Part shown: piece by piece, positions 25,241 to 33,058 of the stretch
How the letters are laid out: every line of letters starts with the position of its first letter
Numbering within the stretch: the first letter of the stretch is position 1
NCBI GenBank assembly: GCA_022510705.1
Contig: JAFLSX010000003.1
Coordinates: forward strand, 1-46,161
DNA: 46,161 bases
Source of the DNA: Lachnospiraceae bacterium
GTDB lineage: Bacteria > Bacillota > Clostridia > Lachnospirales > Lachnospiraceae
Reading direction: 5' to 3'
Translations under genes and position numbers: made by a program
The notes under the pieces: generated by a model
Seen by the model: only the letters and a program-made list of their open reading frames with translations
What the model was told of the DNA's origin: nothing
The model's database searches: none

Positions 25241-26473
25241 ATGGGCATAACGTATTCACAGGCGAAAGAGAAACTGGAAGCGTTCGGGCAGGAGCATATC
25301 TTATGTTATTATGAGGAATTAAAGGAAGAAGAAAAGCAGGCGTTGCTTGCACAGATAGAAGGCACCGATTTCTCTGTCACCGCTTTTTGCGCAAATAAGG
25401 AAGAGTTGGTAAAGAAAGGGCGGATTTCGCCGTTAAAGGCCATGGAATTACCTGAAATCGAGGAAAACCGTGAAACCTTTTGCAAATTGGGTGAGGAGGC
25501 GCTTTTGGCCGGTAAGGTAGGGGCAGTTCTGCTGGCAGGTGGAATGGGAACCCGGTTGGGTTCTGATGATCCCAAGGGTATGTATGATATCGGACTGACA
25601 AAAGAAGTCTATATTTTTGAAAGACTGATCTCTAATCTGTTGGAAGTAGTGCGGAAGGTAGATACATGGATTCATTTCTTTGTGATGACCAGTGAGAAGA
25701 ACCATGATGCTACGGTCAATTTTTTGAAAGAACACGACTTTTTTGGTTACCGCAGCGACTATGTACATTTCTTCAGCCAGGAGATGGCACCGGCGGCGGA
25801 CTATAGCGGCAAGGTTTATATGGAAAGCAAATACAGATTTTCCACTTCTCCAAACGGCAACGGCGGCTGGTATATTTCCATGAAGAATAAAGGAATGTCC
25901 GATATTGTGCGTCAGGCCGGTATTGAATGGCTCAACGTATTTGCCGTGGACAATGTGCTGCAGCGGATCGCCGATCCGGTATTCGTGGGTGCGGTACTGG
26001 ATAAAAATTGTGATGTGGGAGCCAAAGTGGTAAGAAAGAATGCACCCGATGAAAAGGTAGGAGTCATCTGTTTGGAAGATGGACGGCCTTCTATTGTAGA
26101 GTACTATGAACTAACGGAAGAATTGATGAGTGCGAAGGATGAAAAAGGAGATCCCGCCTATAATTTCGGGGTGATCTTAAATTATTTGTTTCGCGTATCC
26201 GCTTTAGATGAAATATTGGAAAAAAAGCTTCCCCTTCATGTGGTGGAAAAAAAGATCCCTTATATGGATGCGGAGGGAAACTTTCAGAAACCGGAAGAAC
26301 CAAACGGTTATAAATTTGAAAATCTGGTACTGGATATGATCCATCAGCTGGAGAATTGCCTGCCTTTTGAGGTGATTCGGGAGAAGGAATTTGCTCCCAT
26401 TAAAAACAAGACCGGCATCGATTCCGTGGAGAGTGCCAGGAAGCTGCTGTTGGAAAACGGTGTGGAATTATAA
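25241..26473 (+). CDS. UDP-sugar pyrophosphorylase, eukaryotic UAP/UDPGP type
   Basis: A 410-residue cytosolic enzyme. The nucleotide-binding loop is LLAGGMGTRLGSDDPKGMYD at about 97-116, followed by a Lys/Glu-rich uridine-binding region. DNVLQRIADPVFVGAVLDK and GAKVVRKNAPDEKVGV are strikingly like eukaryotic UDP-N-acetylglucosamine pyrophosphorylase. The reaction is UTP plus sugar-1-phosphate to UDP-sugar plus pyrophosphate; the sugar could be GlcNAc, glucose or galactose. This is not the GalU or GlmU type usual in bacteria. It lies between a GT-C glycosyltransferase and galE. GGAGGAAAG precedes the ATG. Confidence 0.88.
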   Translation: MGITYSQAKEKLEAFGQEHILCYYEELKEEEKQALLAQIEGTDFSVTAFCANKEELVKKGRISPLKAMELPEIEENRETFCKLGEEALLAGKVGAVLLAGGMGTRLGSDDPKGMYDIGLTKEVYIFERLISNLLEVVRKVDTWIHFFVMTSEKNHDATVNFLKEHDFFGYRSDYVHFFSQEMAPAADYSGKVYMESKYRFSTSPNGNGGWYISMKNKGMSDIVRQAGIEWLNVFAVDNVLQRIADPVFVGAVLDKNCDVGAKVVRKNAPDEKVGVICLEDGRPSIVEYYELTEELMSAKDEKGDPAYNFGVILNYLFRVSALDEILEKKLPLHVVEKKIPYMDAEGNFQKPEEPNGYKFENLVLDMIHQLENCLPFEVIREKEFAPIKNKTGIDSVESARKLLLENGVEL

Positions 26474-26500
26474 TAATCTAAAAAGAAAAGAGGTTTTGAA

Positions 26501-27517
26501 ATGGCTATTTTAGTGACAGGAGGCGCCGGATATATTGGCAGCCATACGGTAGTAGAACTGCAGAATGCAGGTTATGAAGTTGTAGTGCTGGATAATTTGA
26601 GCAATGCAAGCGAGAAATCCTTACAACGGGTGGAACAGATTACAGGAAAACCGGTTACTTTCTACAAGGCTGACATTTTGGATAAGGCCGCATTGGAAGA
26701 CATTTTTGCAAAGGAAAATATTGATTCGGTCATTCATTTTGCTGGGCTTAAGGCAGTTGGAGAATCGGTTCAGAAGCCCTGGGAGTATTACAACAACAAT
26801 ATTACAGGAACACTGACGCTGCTGCAGGTGATGCGGGAGCACGGTGTGAAGAACATTATTTTTTCCTCCTCCGCTACGGTATACGGTACACCGGCACAGG
26901 TTCCGGTTACGGAAGAAACGCCCAAAGGGGAATGTACCAATCCCTACGGATGGACCAAGTCCATGCTGGAACAGATCTTACAGGATATTCAGAAGGCAGA
27001 TTCGGAATGGAATGTGATCTTGCTGCGTTATTTTAATCCTATCGGTGCGCATAAGAGCGGGCTCATCGGGGAAAATCCCAGCGGAATTCCTAACAATCTC
27101 ATGCCCTACATTACGCAGGTAGCAGTAGGCAAGCGGGAAGAACTGGGGGTTTTCGGTGATGACTATCCTACGCCGGACGGTACCTGCATTCGGGATTATG
27201 TACATGTTGTGGACCTTGCGATAGGACATGTAAAGGCTCTAAAGAAAATCGAGGATAAGGCAGGGCTTTGTATTTATAATCTGGGAACGGGAAAAGGTTC
27301 CAGTGTGCTGGATATTGTACACAGCTTTAAAGAAGCAACAGGGGTTCCGATTCCCTACAGCATAAAGGAAAGGCGTGCGGGAGATATTCCTGAAAATTAC
27401 GCTAATGCAGAGAAAGCCTACCGAGAGCTTGGCTGGAAGGCACAGTATGGCATCAAGGAAATGTGTGAGGATTCCTGGAGATGGCAGAGTAAAAACCCTG
27501 ACGGATACGGTGAGTAA
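26501..27517 (+). CDS. galE: UDP-glucose 4-epimerase
   Basis: A 338-residue short-chain dehydrogenase-like enzyme. NAD-binding GGAGYIGSHTVVEL occupies residues 7-20, then VVLDNLSNAS. Catalytic Ser and Tyr-x-x-x-Lys appear in SSSATVYG and NPYGWTKSMLE, and RYFNPIGAHKSG with RDYVHVVDLA are GalE-specific blocks. It interconverts UDP-glucose and UDP-galactose (or the N-acetyl forms). Length matches the family. The RBS is AAAGAGGTTTTGAA. Last gene of the operon with a strong terminator directly after it. Confidence 0.97.
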   Translation: MAILVTGGAGYIGSHTVVELQNAGYEVVVLDNLSNASEKSLQRVEQITGKPVTFYKADILDKAALEDIFAKENIDSVIHFAGLKAVGESVQKPWEYYNNNITGTLTLLQVMREHGVKNIIFSSSATVYGTPAQVPVTEETPKGECTNPYGWTKSMLEQILQDIQKADSEWNVILLRYFNPIGAHKSGLIGENPSGIPNNLMPYITQVAVGKREELGVFGDDYPTPDGTCIRDYVHVVDLAIGHVKALKKIEDKAGLCIYNLGTGKGSSVLDIVHSFKEATGVPIPYSIKERRAGDIPENYANAEKAYRELGWKAQYGIKEMCEDSWRWQSKNPDGYGE

Positions 27518-27533
27518 AGGAAAAATAGAAATA

Positions 27534-27563
27534 AAAAACAGCGCACTTTGATGCGCTGTTTTT
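27534..27563 (+). terminator. Terminator after galE
   Basis: AAAAACAGCGCA pairs with TGCGCTGTTTTT around a six-base loop. The A-run on the 5' side would also serve the convergent gene at 27604-28254. Confidence 0.9.
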
Positions 27564-27603
27564 ATGCGAAAGAATAAGGCAAAAATTGCTGTTGTCTGCG
27601 AAC

Positions 27604-28254
27604 TTATGCTACGTAGCAGTACATAAAGATAAAGTGGCAGGCGCTGCCCGCCATACAGAAAATATGAAATATCTCGTGAGAACCGAAATGTTCATGTCTG
27701 GAATTAAACAGAGGCAGCTTCAGGGCATAGATCACACCGCCTGCCGTATAAATAATGCCGCCGGTTAAAAGCCATAAGAAAGCGGAAAGCGGCAGGGTAT
27801 ACAGCAACCGTCTAAAAACAAAGATACAGACCCAGCCCATGGAAATATAGATAATGGAGGAAAACCATTTCGGGCAGGTGATCCAGCAGGCTTTAATGAT
27901 CATACCTACAATGGCGATGGCCCATACCACGGAGAGCAGGGTATAACCTTGTTTGTCTCCGAAAACAATCAGACACACCGGTGTATAAGAACCTGCAATC
28001 AGTACAAAAATCATCATATGATCTATTTTGCGGAAAATGCGCAGGGGCCTATCCTTGAAATTGACGGAATGGTATGCAGTGCTGGCACCGTACAGCAGCA
28101 CCATGCTCAGCATGAAAATTGTCATAGCTATGAAGTTCTTACTGCCGGAGGTAATACCGGCTTTTATCAACAGTGGAACAGTTGCAAAGAGTGCCAGCAT
28201 CATGCCAATAAAATGGGTAATGGCACTGCCGGGCTCACGAATGGTAATCTGCAT
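27604..28254 (-). CDS. Hemolysin III / PAQR family membrane protein
   Basis: A 216-residue protein with seven predicted helices. Conserved polar residues of the PAQR superfamily are present: GASTAYHS in helix 2 (Ser and His), RKIDHMMIF with Asp-His, and SHEIFHIFCMAGSACH with the final His-x3-His. These residues coordinate zinc in adiponectin receptors; bacterial members are of uncertain activity (the hemolysin name is historical). AAAGGAGGATGTTCCC precedes the ATG. Single gene, convergent with the galE operon. Confidence 0.92.
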   Translation of the reverse strand: MQITIREPGSAITHFIGMMLALFATVPLLIKAGITSGSKNFIAMTIFMLSMVLLYGASTAYHSVNFKDRPLRIFRKIDHMMIFVLIAGSYTPVCLIVFGDKQGYTLLSVVWAIAIVGMIIKACWITCPKWFSSIIYISMGWVCIFVFRRLLYTLPLSAFLWLLTGGIIYTAGGVIYALKLPLFNSRHEHFGSHEIFHIFCMAGSACHFIFMYCYVA

Positions 28255-28323
28255 GGGAACATCCTCCTTTTACTGACCCAAATATAGGTTTCATCATCAA
28301 TTAACATATACGTTTACATAGAA

Positions 28324-28354
28324 ATTATACGCAAGAAATCTGCGTACGACACAA
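28324..28354 (-). promoter_or_regulatory. Possible promoter of the PAQR gene
   Basis: Read on the minus strand: TTGTGT, 19-base spacer, TATAAT. Spacing is one or two bases longer than ideal. A short ACGCA/TGCGT inverted repeat lies in the spacer. Confidence 0.35.
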
Positions 28355-28427
28355 CAAGTAGTATTAAAAACTACATGATGCATAAATGATGATACATCAC
28401 ATGGATAAAAATGTCAATAGCAGAAAA

Positions 28428-28453
28428 TAAAAAAGAGGACTTCAGTCCTCTTC
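28428..28453 (-). terminator. Terminator overlapping a stop codon
   Basis: Minus-strand GAAGAGGAC, TGAA loop, GTCCTCTT, then TTTTTT. The UGA stop of the 88-codon gene forms part of the loop. Confidence 0.85.
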
Positions 28454-28708
28454 GATAACCTGTATTTCCATATAGTCAAAGTCTATACTTTCTATAAAAT
28501 TGTCATGGGTAAAGCGAACCTTGTCGTGCCGTTTAAACTCTGCTATGGTGGAATCCAGCCAAATAGGCTTGCTCAGATCAAATTGATAGCAGATTTCATC
28601 CAATGCATGAAAGATCTTATGTGTGCGTGTGTCGGCACTCGCATCCTCCACTACGGTATCCTTTAACATACGGTTGTCTTTAAAAAGCTTTGCCCATAGA
28701 CGGAACAT
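28442..28708 (-). CDS. Conserved hypothetical protein, 88 residues
   Basis: Begins MFRLWAKLFKDNRMLKDTVV and ends in an acidic MEIQVIEED tail. It is a compact alpha/beta-looking protein without cysteine pairs, signal peptide or membrane span. HALDEICYQFDLSKPIWLD and FKRHDKVRFTHDNFIE are the more conserved-looking parts; I have seen this pattern in Lachnospiraceae genomes but know of no function. AAAGGAGAGCATA precedes the ATG, a promoter lies upstream on the same strand, and the terminator overlaps its stop codon, so it forms a tight single-gene unit. Confidence 0.82.
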   Translation of the reverse strand: MFRLWAKLFKDNRMLKDTVVEDASADTRTHKIFHALDEICYQFDLSKPIWLDSTIAEFKRHDKVRFTHDNFIESIDFDYMEIQVIEED

Positions 28709-28749
28709 TATGCTCTCCTTTTACGTTTTCGAATTTCTGTATCTGTCTT

Positions 28750-28777
28750 ATTATAGCAGAAAAAAGGAAAATGTCAC
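28750..28777 (-). promoter_or_regulatory. Promoter of the 88-residue protein gene
   Basis: Minus-strand GTGACA, 16-base spacer, TATAAT, about 40 bases before the start codon. Confidence 0.55.
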
Positions 28778-28836
28778 ATAAATTCTTAAATAAATGTTAA
28801 AATTTTGTCCAAAATATACAAAATCTTTCCAAAGTG

Positions 28837-28845
28837 TGGTATAAT
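28837..28845 (+). promoter_or_regulatory. Extended -10 promoter of the alarmone synthetase gene
   Basis: TGGTATAAT (TG-N-TATAAT) gives a leader of about 85 bases. No clear -35 box at 17 bases. Confidence 0.5.
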
Positions 28846-28935
28846 ACATGCAAAGGGCAAATGTGCATTCGACAAGTGAAGCGGGAATGTAAAGCGTTTT
28901 AGCACTCTGCCTGTGAGTAAGGAGTTGGTATTATA

Positions 28936-29586
28936 ATGGACTATCGTACATATAAGGATAATGAGGTGGACAGCTGGACAGAAGTGAATCTTACTTACAC
29001 CGCAGCTTTAAAGCAGGTGCAGACCAAGATGGAGATATTAAACGACGAGTTTCAGCTGGTGCATAGATATAATCCCATAGAGCATATTAAAGCACGAATT
29101 AAGACACCGGAAAGCATTGTGAAAAAACTAAAGCGTCATGGTTACGAGTCCACTATCGGGAACATGATCCGGTATGTAAATGATATAGCGGGGATTCGTG
29201 TTATTTGCTCCTTTACTTCGGATATTTATCGGATTGCAGACATGATCAGAGAACAAAAGGATATCCAAATACTCTCTGTCAAGGACTATATTACCTATCC
29301 GAAGGCCAGTGGCTATAAGAGTTATCACATGCTGGTTTCCGTGCCTGTGTATTTATCGGATAGAATTGTGGATACTAAGGTGGAAATTCAAATTCGTACG
29401 GTTGCTATGGACTTTTGGGCAAGCCTGGAGCATAAAATGCATTATAAATTTGAAGGGGCCGCTCCGGAGCATATCAGAAACGAGTTGATTGAATGTGCCA
29501 AACTGGTGGCGGATTTGGATGCCAGGATGCTGACATTGAATGAAGAAATTTTGGGAATGAGTGGCACAGAGGCTGCGGAAATATAA
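28936..29586 (+). CDS. relQ: Small alarmone synthetase, (p)ppGpp synthase
   Basis: A 216-residue protein consisting of the RelA/SpoT synthetase domain alone (no HD hydrolase, TGS or ACT). Conserved blocks: VHRYNPIEHIKARIKTPESI (ATP-binding basic patch), NDIAGIRVIC, YPKASGYKSYHMLV and the GTP/catalytic EIQIRTVAMDFWASLEHK. It transfers pyrophosphate from ATP to GTP/GDP. Length and features match the RelQ/YjbM (SAS1) group. Starts at the ATG 14 bases after AAGGAG (28919-28924), a somewhat long spacing. Monocistronic; the RNA candidate on the opposite strand starts beyond its 3' end and terminates at its stop codon. Confidence 0.92.
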   Translation: MDYRTYKDNEVDSWTEVNLTYTAALKQVQTKMEILNDEFQLVHRYNPIEHIKARIKTPESIVKKLKRHGYESTIGNMIRYVNDIAGIRVICSFTSDIYRIADMIREQKDIQILSVKDYITYPKASGYKSYHMLVSVPVYLSDRIVDTKVEIQIRTVAMDFWASLEHKMHYKFEGAAPEHIRNELIECAKLVADLDARMLTLNEEILGMSGTEAAEI

Positions 29587-29627
29587 AAAGTATCCCCCAT
29601 GGTGAAGAACAGCCATGGGGGATACTT
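29583..29627 (-). terminator. Strong minus-strand terminator converging on relQ
   Basis: A perfect 15-base-pair stem: AAGTATCCCCCATGG and its complement, with a ten-base loop. On the minus strand the stem is followed by TTTATAT, making CTTTTTAT. On the plus strand the base run after it is TAGG, not T-rich, so it suits minus-strand transcription best. It might also end relQ transcripts imperfectly. Confidence 0.75.
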
Positions 29628-29737
29628 AGGTTTACAAACCGGTAAAATGAGGAGTGCCCCGATACATCTCTGCACCGGGGCTATTATGAAAAAATTTATC
29701 TATGTGTGTAATGAAAACATTACATCATTTGCCTGTC
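29583..29737 (-). ncRNA. Candidate structured small RNA, about 155 nt
   Basis: On the minus strand a promoter-like pair (29744-29772) is followed by four stems. A 7-bp stem with UUUU loop lies at 29707-29724. An 11-bp stem lies at 29656-29681 whose halves close a GAGA tetraloop. A GGUUU/AAACC stem is at 29629-29640, then the 15-bp terminator. The 11-bp stem contains two G-U pairs that become A-C mismatches if read on the plus strand, so the fold favours the minus strand. There is no matching protein-coding frame with a ribosome binding site. No known family (6S, SRP, tmRNA, RNase P) fits by eye. Confidence 0.45.
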
Positions 29738-29743
29738 TCAGTA

Positions 29744-29772
29744 AATATAGTATAGCAATTGTTTATGAACAA
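29744..29772 (-). promoter_or_regulatory. Possible minus-strand promoter for the RNA candidate
   Basis: Read on the minus strand: TTGTTC, 17-base spacer, TATATT. The start would fall near 29737, ahead of the four stems. Confidence 0.4.
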
Positions 29773-29905
29773 ACTATGAACAACATGTGAAGAAAAGGTA
29801 AAAAATACAAAAAAATGTGGATAAAGGTGCAGAATGTATGCAAAGTGCACAATATGCGAGAATCAAATAAAAAAGATGAATGATAAATGCATATTTTGTT
29901 CTATA

Positions 29906-29934
29906 TTGTATTTTTTTAAAAAAAATGATAAAAT
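29906..29934 (+). promoter_or_regulatory. Promoter of the coiled-coil repeat protein gene
   Basis: TTGTAT, exactly 17 bases, TAAAAT, about 41 bases before the ATG. AT-rich flanks contain TTTTTTTAAAAAAAA. Confidence 0.6.
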
Positions 29935-29975
29935 AATATCGTGAGCCTTAAAGGGATATATTTGGAGGGATTGTA

Positions 29976-31034
29976 ATGGATACATTCATGGACAAACTGG
30001 CGCAAAGAATAAATGCACAGGAAATTATAAAAGCCAATGTTGCTGCCGATAGTGCGGAAACTGCTCCTCAGCCGATGCAGCAAGGGCAGAATGCAGAATA
30101 TAATGTTGTAATTCAGAAACTTAAGGAAACGGCTGAGCAATATGCGCAGGGTGCTTCCGCTCTGACAGCAAGTACCGTGAAAGCCGAGCAGACGATAGCA
30201 AAGACGCAGGAGTTGATGGAAGCCGGTATCGGCGGAATTGCAGAAAATGCGGTGAGAACTGCGGAAAGCCTGAATAAGCTGGAGGCAGTGGTAGTTAGGG
30301 CTGAAAACAGCTTGGGCAAGTTAGAAACTGCCGCTCTGCAGCCAAAAGCTGTGGAAACAAGTGCCGTAAATGTGGTGCAGGACTCCGGTAAAATTGAGGA
30401 GAATGCAGCCAGATTAGAAGGAAGCATTTCTAAGGTTGAAGAAAATGCGACCAGAACCGAACAGGTCTTAACCCGTATGGAGAATGCCGCCGGACGCACC
30501 GAGCAGACATTGGGCCGTGTAGGTGAAAATGTAGTTAAAATGCAGGATACGCTGGCACGCATGGATGAAAATACTGCCATGACGCAGCAGGCCCTGAGCA
30601 AGATGGATGAAAATACTGCCATGACGCAGCAGGCTTTGGGTAAGATGGCAGAAAATACCGTGAAGACGGAAGAAAGCATGTCCAAGGTGGAAATGCTTTT
30701 GGCTTCCAGCATTGCCAAGATTGAGGAGATGCAGGGGCAGGGCGGTTCCCAGAATACTGAGGAATTGCAGGCTCTGCTTTCCGAATTAAAACAGGCGCAG
30801 AATGAACAGTTTGAACAGCTTTCCGACCATGTGCATAAGGAAAATGTCAAGGTATACCGTAACGTGCAGGCTGCGATGGTAGAGGAAAACGGCAAGCAGA
30901 ACGATGCAACAGCAAAAAGCATTGCTTCCCTTTCCGGAAAGCTAAGCGCAGTCTTAGGTGTCTCCGCAGTGGCGCTGCTGGCAGCAGTGGCAGGGGTGAT
31001 ATTCCAGATTTTGGTTTATCTGCATATTCTTTAA
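29976..31034 (+). CDS. Tail-anchored coiled-coil protein with 14-residue repeats
   Basis: A 352-residue protein. Residues about 40-300 are a nearly unbroken run of charged/hydrophobic heptads built from related 14-residue units, such as ENATRTEQVLTRME and DENTAMTQQALSKM. Two adjacent units at 30561-30644 are almost identical at DNA level. A lone hydrophobic helix, LGVSAVALLAAVAGVIFQIL, sits at about 328-347 and only four residues follow, so it is probably tail-anchored with the coil in the cytosol. No enzyme or HAMP motif. I recognise no family; the arrangement suggests a scaffold or spacer tethered to the membrane. TTGGAGGGATTGTA precedes the ATG. Own promoter and terminator. Confidence 0.85.
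   Translation: MDTFMDKLAQRINAQEIIKANVAADSAETAPQPMQQGQNAEYNVVIQKLKETAEQYAQGASALTASTVKAEQTIAKTQELMEAGIGGIAENAVRTAESLNKLEAVVVRAENSLGKLETAALQPKAVETSAVNVVQDSGKIEENAARLEGSISKVEENATRTEQVLTRMENAAGRTEQTLGRVGENVVKMQDTLARMDENTAMTQQALSKMDENTAMTQQALGKMAENTVKTEESMSKVEMLLASSIAKIEEMQGQGGSQNTEELQALLSELKQAQNEQFEQLSDHVHKENVKVYRNVQAAMVEENGKQNDATAKSIASLSGKLSAVLGVSAVALLAAVAGVIFQILVYLHIL
30561..30644 (+). repeat. 42-bp tandem direct repeat, two copies
   Basis: The unit at 30561-30602 begins ATGGATGAAAATACTGCC and recurs at 30603-30644 with few changes. Each codes for one DENTAMTQQALxKM unit; a recent duplication within the coiled coil. Confidence 0.9.
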
Positions 31035-31060
31035 ATTATAATCATAACGGAAACAGACAG

Positions 31061-31083
31061 AAGGCCCTTTAGAGGGCCTTTTC
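31061..31083 (+). terminator. Terminator after the coiled-coil protein gene
   Basis: AAGGCCCT, four-base loop, AGGGCCTT, TT. Confidence 0.85.
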
Positions 31084-31104
31084 CTGTTAGAAGGAGAGGC
31101 AAGT

Positions 31105-31671
31105 ATGGAAAAGCAGTTATGGAAGCCGGGCAATATGCTATATCCATTGCCGGCAGTCTTGGTGAGCGTAGCCGGAACCGACGGAGAAAAGAATATATTG
31201 ACCGTTGCATGGACAGGTACCGTATGCAGTAATCCGCCGATGGTATCCATCTCCGTGCGCCCGGAGCGTTATTCTTATAAAATGCTGAAAGAAACGGGAG
31301 AATTTGTTATCAACCTGACTACAGAGGAATTGGTCTATGCAGTAGATTACTGCGGTGTAAAAAGCGGGCGGGATGTGGACAAGTTTGACAAGATGAAACT
31401 GACTTCTCTGCCGGCAAATGAAGTGAGAGCGCCTCTGATCGCAGAGAGTCCGGTGAATATTGAGTGTCGTGTGACGGAAGTGAAGCCATTGGGAAGTCAT
31501 GATATGTTTCTGGCTGAAGTGGTAGCAGTTCATGTACGGGAGGATTATATGGACGAAAATCATAAGTTTCACTTAGAGGATGCAAAACCCATTGTCTATT
31601 CCCACGGATCCTATTATTCCTTGGGACGCGGATTGGGAACCTTCGGTTACAGCGTACGTAAAAAGCGCTGA
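31105..31671 (+). CDS. Flavin reductase-like (FMN-binding) protein
   Basis: A 188-residue protein of the flavin reductase-like fold. It begins with NMLYPLPAVLVSVAG and continues NILTVAWTGTVCSNPPMVSISVRPERYS, the FMN-phosphate binding part, then FVINLTTEELVYAVDYCG, and ends with a typical YSHGSYYSLGR. Many members are FMN-binding proteins of unknown redox partner rather than true NAD(P)H:flavin reductases. AAGGAGAGGCAAGT precedes the ATG. Convergent with the polymerase gene and separated from it by only 31 bases. Confidence 0.93.
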   Translation: MEKQLWKPGNMLYPLPAVLVSVAGTDGEKNILTVAWTGTVCSNPPMVSISVRPERYSYKMLKETGEFVINLTTEELVYAVDYCGVKSGRDVDKFDKMKLTSLPANEVRAPLIAESPVNIECRVTEVKPLGSHDMFLAEVVAVHVREDYMDENHKFHLEDAKPIVYSHGSYYSLGRGLGTFGYSVRKKR

Positions 31672-31702
31672 CAAGAGCTTTTATGATAATGACAGAGGAG
31701 CA

Positions 31703-32935
31703 TCAGGAATCGGTCCCGATACCTTTTTCAGCCTCCGGTGCAGAAAGCAGGCTGCCTCTGACAATGGAAGAGGAGCCGTATCTGTTGCGGATGGAATCAA
31801 GAGCAGCATCCAGTTTTTTCTGTTTTTCTTCCCGTACCTGATTTGAGTCCCCATCGAAAAGAGATAACTGTACAGGTTCATCCGCTTCTGTCAGATGAGA
31901 GGTGCGAATTCCCAAAAGCCGGATAGGATGCTGACTCCAGATAGCGTCAAACAGAGAAAGAGCGGTCCGGTATATGGTTTCTGTAGAGGCGGTAGGGGTC
32001 TGCAGGGTGGTCTGATGAGAAACGGACTGAAAGGTACTGTATTTGATTTCCACACAGACCAGACCGGCGGACTCATTTTCAGCACGCAGACTCTTTCCAA
32101 CGGACTCAGCTAAGGACAGCAATGTTTTGGCTGCCTCCTCCCGCTGTGTCACATCATGTCCTAAGGTGACGGAATTGCCCACACCCTTGCGTTTGACCGG
32201 TTCCGCTATGACGATGGAATCATCTATGCCGTTTGCATAATTCCATAGTAACATACCGTGGCTTTTTAAATGAGAGGCCAGGATGGCGGGATCCGTCTTT
32301 GCCAGCTCACCTATGGTTAAAATTTCCAATTTTTTCAATGTATCTACGCTGGAATGGCCGCACATAAAAAGGGAAGATACGGGCAGTGGCCAGAGCTTTT
32401 CTGCAATCTCCCGGGTATAGAGCGTATGGACCAGATTGGGCTTCTTGAAGTCAGAAGCCATTTTAGCCAGTACTTTTTTATCGGAGATACCAATATTAAC
32501 AGTAAAACCGAATCGGTGGTAAATTTCATCTTTGATGGATAATGCTGCCTCTATCGGGGAAGAATAGAGATGAGCTACCGAAGTAAAATCCATATAGCAT
32601 TCATCGATACTGGCCTGTTCGATATCGGGACAGATATCGGATAGGAAGTTCATAAGGGCTTTACTTCTTCTGGTGTACAAACTATGGTCCGGCGAGGCCA
32701 TTACCAATTGCGGGCATTTTTTTAGAGCATTGACAACCGGTTCGCCGGTTACGATACCGAAGGACTTGGCGGAAAGGGATTTTGCAAGTACAACGCCATG
32801 GCGGCGTTCCATATCACCGCCTATTATAGAAGGGATCAGACGCAGATCCACGGGATCTCCCTGTGAGAGCCGTTCCAATGCGGTCCAGCTTAAATATGCG
32901 GAATTGACATCGATATGAAAAATGATCGGTTCCAC
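31703..32935 (-). CDS. dinB: Y-family DNA polymerase (DinB/Pol IV type)
   Basis: A 410-residue translesion polymerase. HIDVNSAYLSW carries the first catalytic acid, RRHGVVLAKS and IVTGEPVVNALKKCP follow, and SIDECYMDFT holds the catalytic SIDE. VNIGISDKKVLAKMASDFKKP and later a helix-hairpin-helix segment (MCGHSSVDTLKKLEILTIGELA) complete the fold. The start is GTG at 32935, after AAAAAGGAGATACATAC; upstream in-frame Met codons lie within the promoter. HIDVNSAYLS instead of the common HIDMDAFFAS defines the branch seen in Clostridia. No LexA-type GAAC-N4-GTTC box is visible upstream. Confidence 0.92.
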   Translation of the reverse strand: MEPIIFHIDVNSAYLSWTALERLSQGDPVDLRLIPSIIGGDMERRHGVVLAKSLSAKSFGIVTGEPVVNALKKCPQLVMASPDHSLYTRRSKALMNFLSDICPDIEQASIDECYMDFTSVAHLYSSPIEAALSIKDEIYHRFGFTVNIGISDKKVLAKMASDFKKPNLVHTLYTREIAEKLWPLPVSSLFMCGHSSVDTLKKLEILTIGELAKTDPAILASHLKSHGMLLWNYANGIDDSIVIAEPVKRKGVGNSVTLGHDVTQREEAAKTLLSLAESVGKSLRAENESAGLVCVEIKYSTFQSVSHQTTLQTPTASTETIYRTALSLFDAIWSQHPIRLLGIRTSHLTEADEPVQLSLFDGDSNQVREEKQKKLDAALDSIRNRYGSSSIVRGSLLSAPEAEKGIGTDS

Positions 32936-32966
32936 GTATGTATCTCCTTTTTCGGTAGTTACCATT

Positions 32967-32996
32967 ATTATACAGCGGGGATTCATACCTTTACAA
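32967..32996 (-). promoter_or_regulatory. Promoter of the Y-family polymerase gene
   Basis: Minus-strand TTGTAA, 18-base spacer, TATAAT. The predicted start near 32960 supports the GTG start codon at 32935. Confidence 0.65.
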
Positions 32997-33058
32997 CTTT
33001 AAAAAATGCTGATAATATATTGCATATACGGTTATTGTTTTTACAGTAGGAAAATATT

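Noticed and set aside
30113..30922. Minus-strand Ser/Cys-rich frame opposite the coiled-coil gene
   Set aside because: It is a reverse reading of the repeat gene, without start signals.
32936..32986. Longer Y-family polymerase start
   Set aside because: It covers the promoter boxes; the GTG has the ribosome binding site.
32936..33058. LexA-type SOS box for the polymerase
   Set aside because: No GAAC-N4-GTTC dyad was found between the divergent genes.
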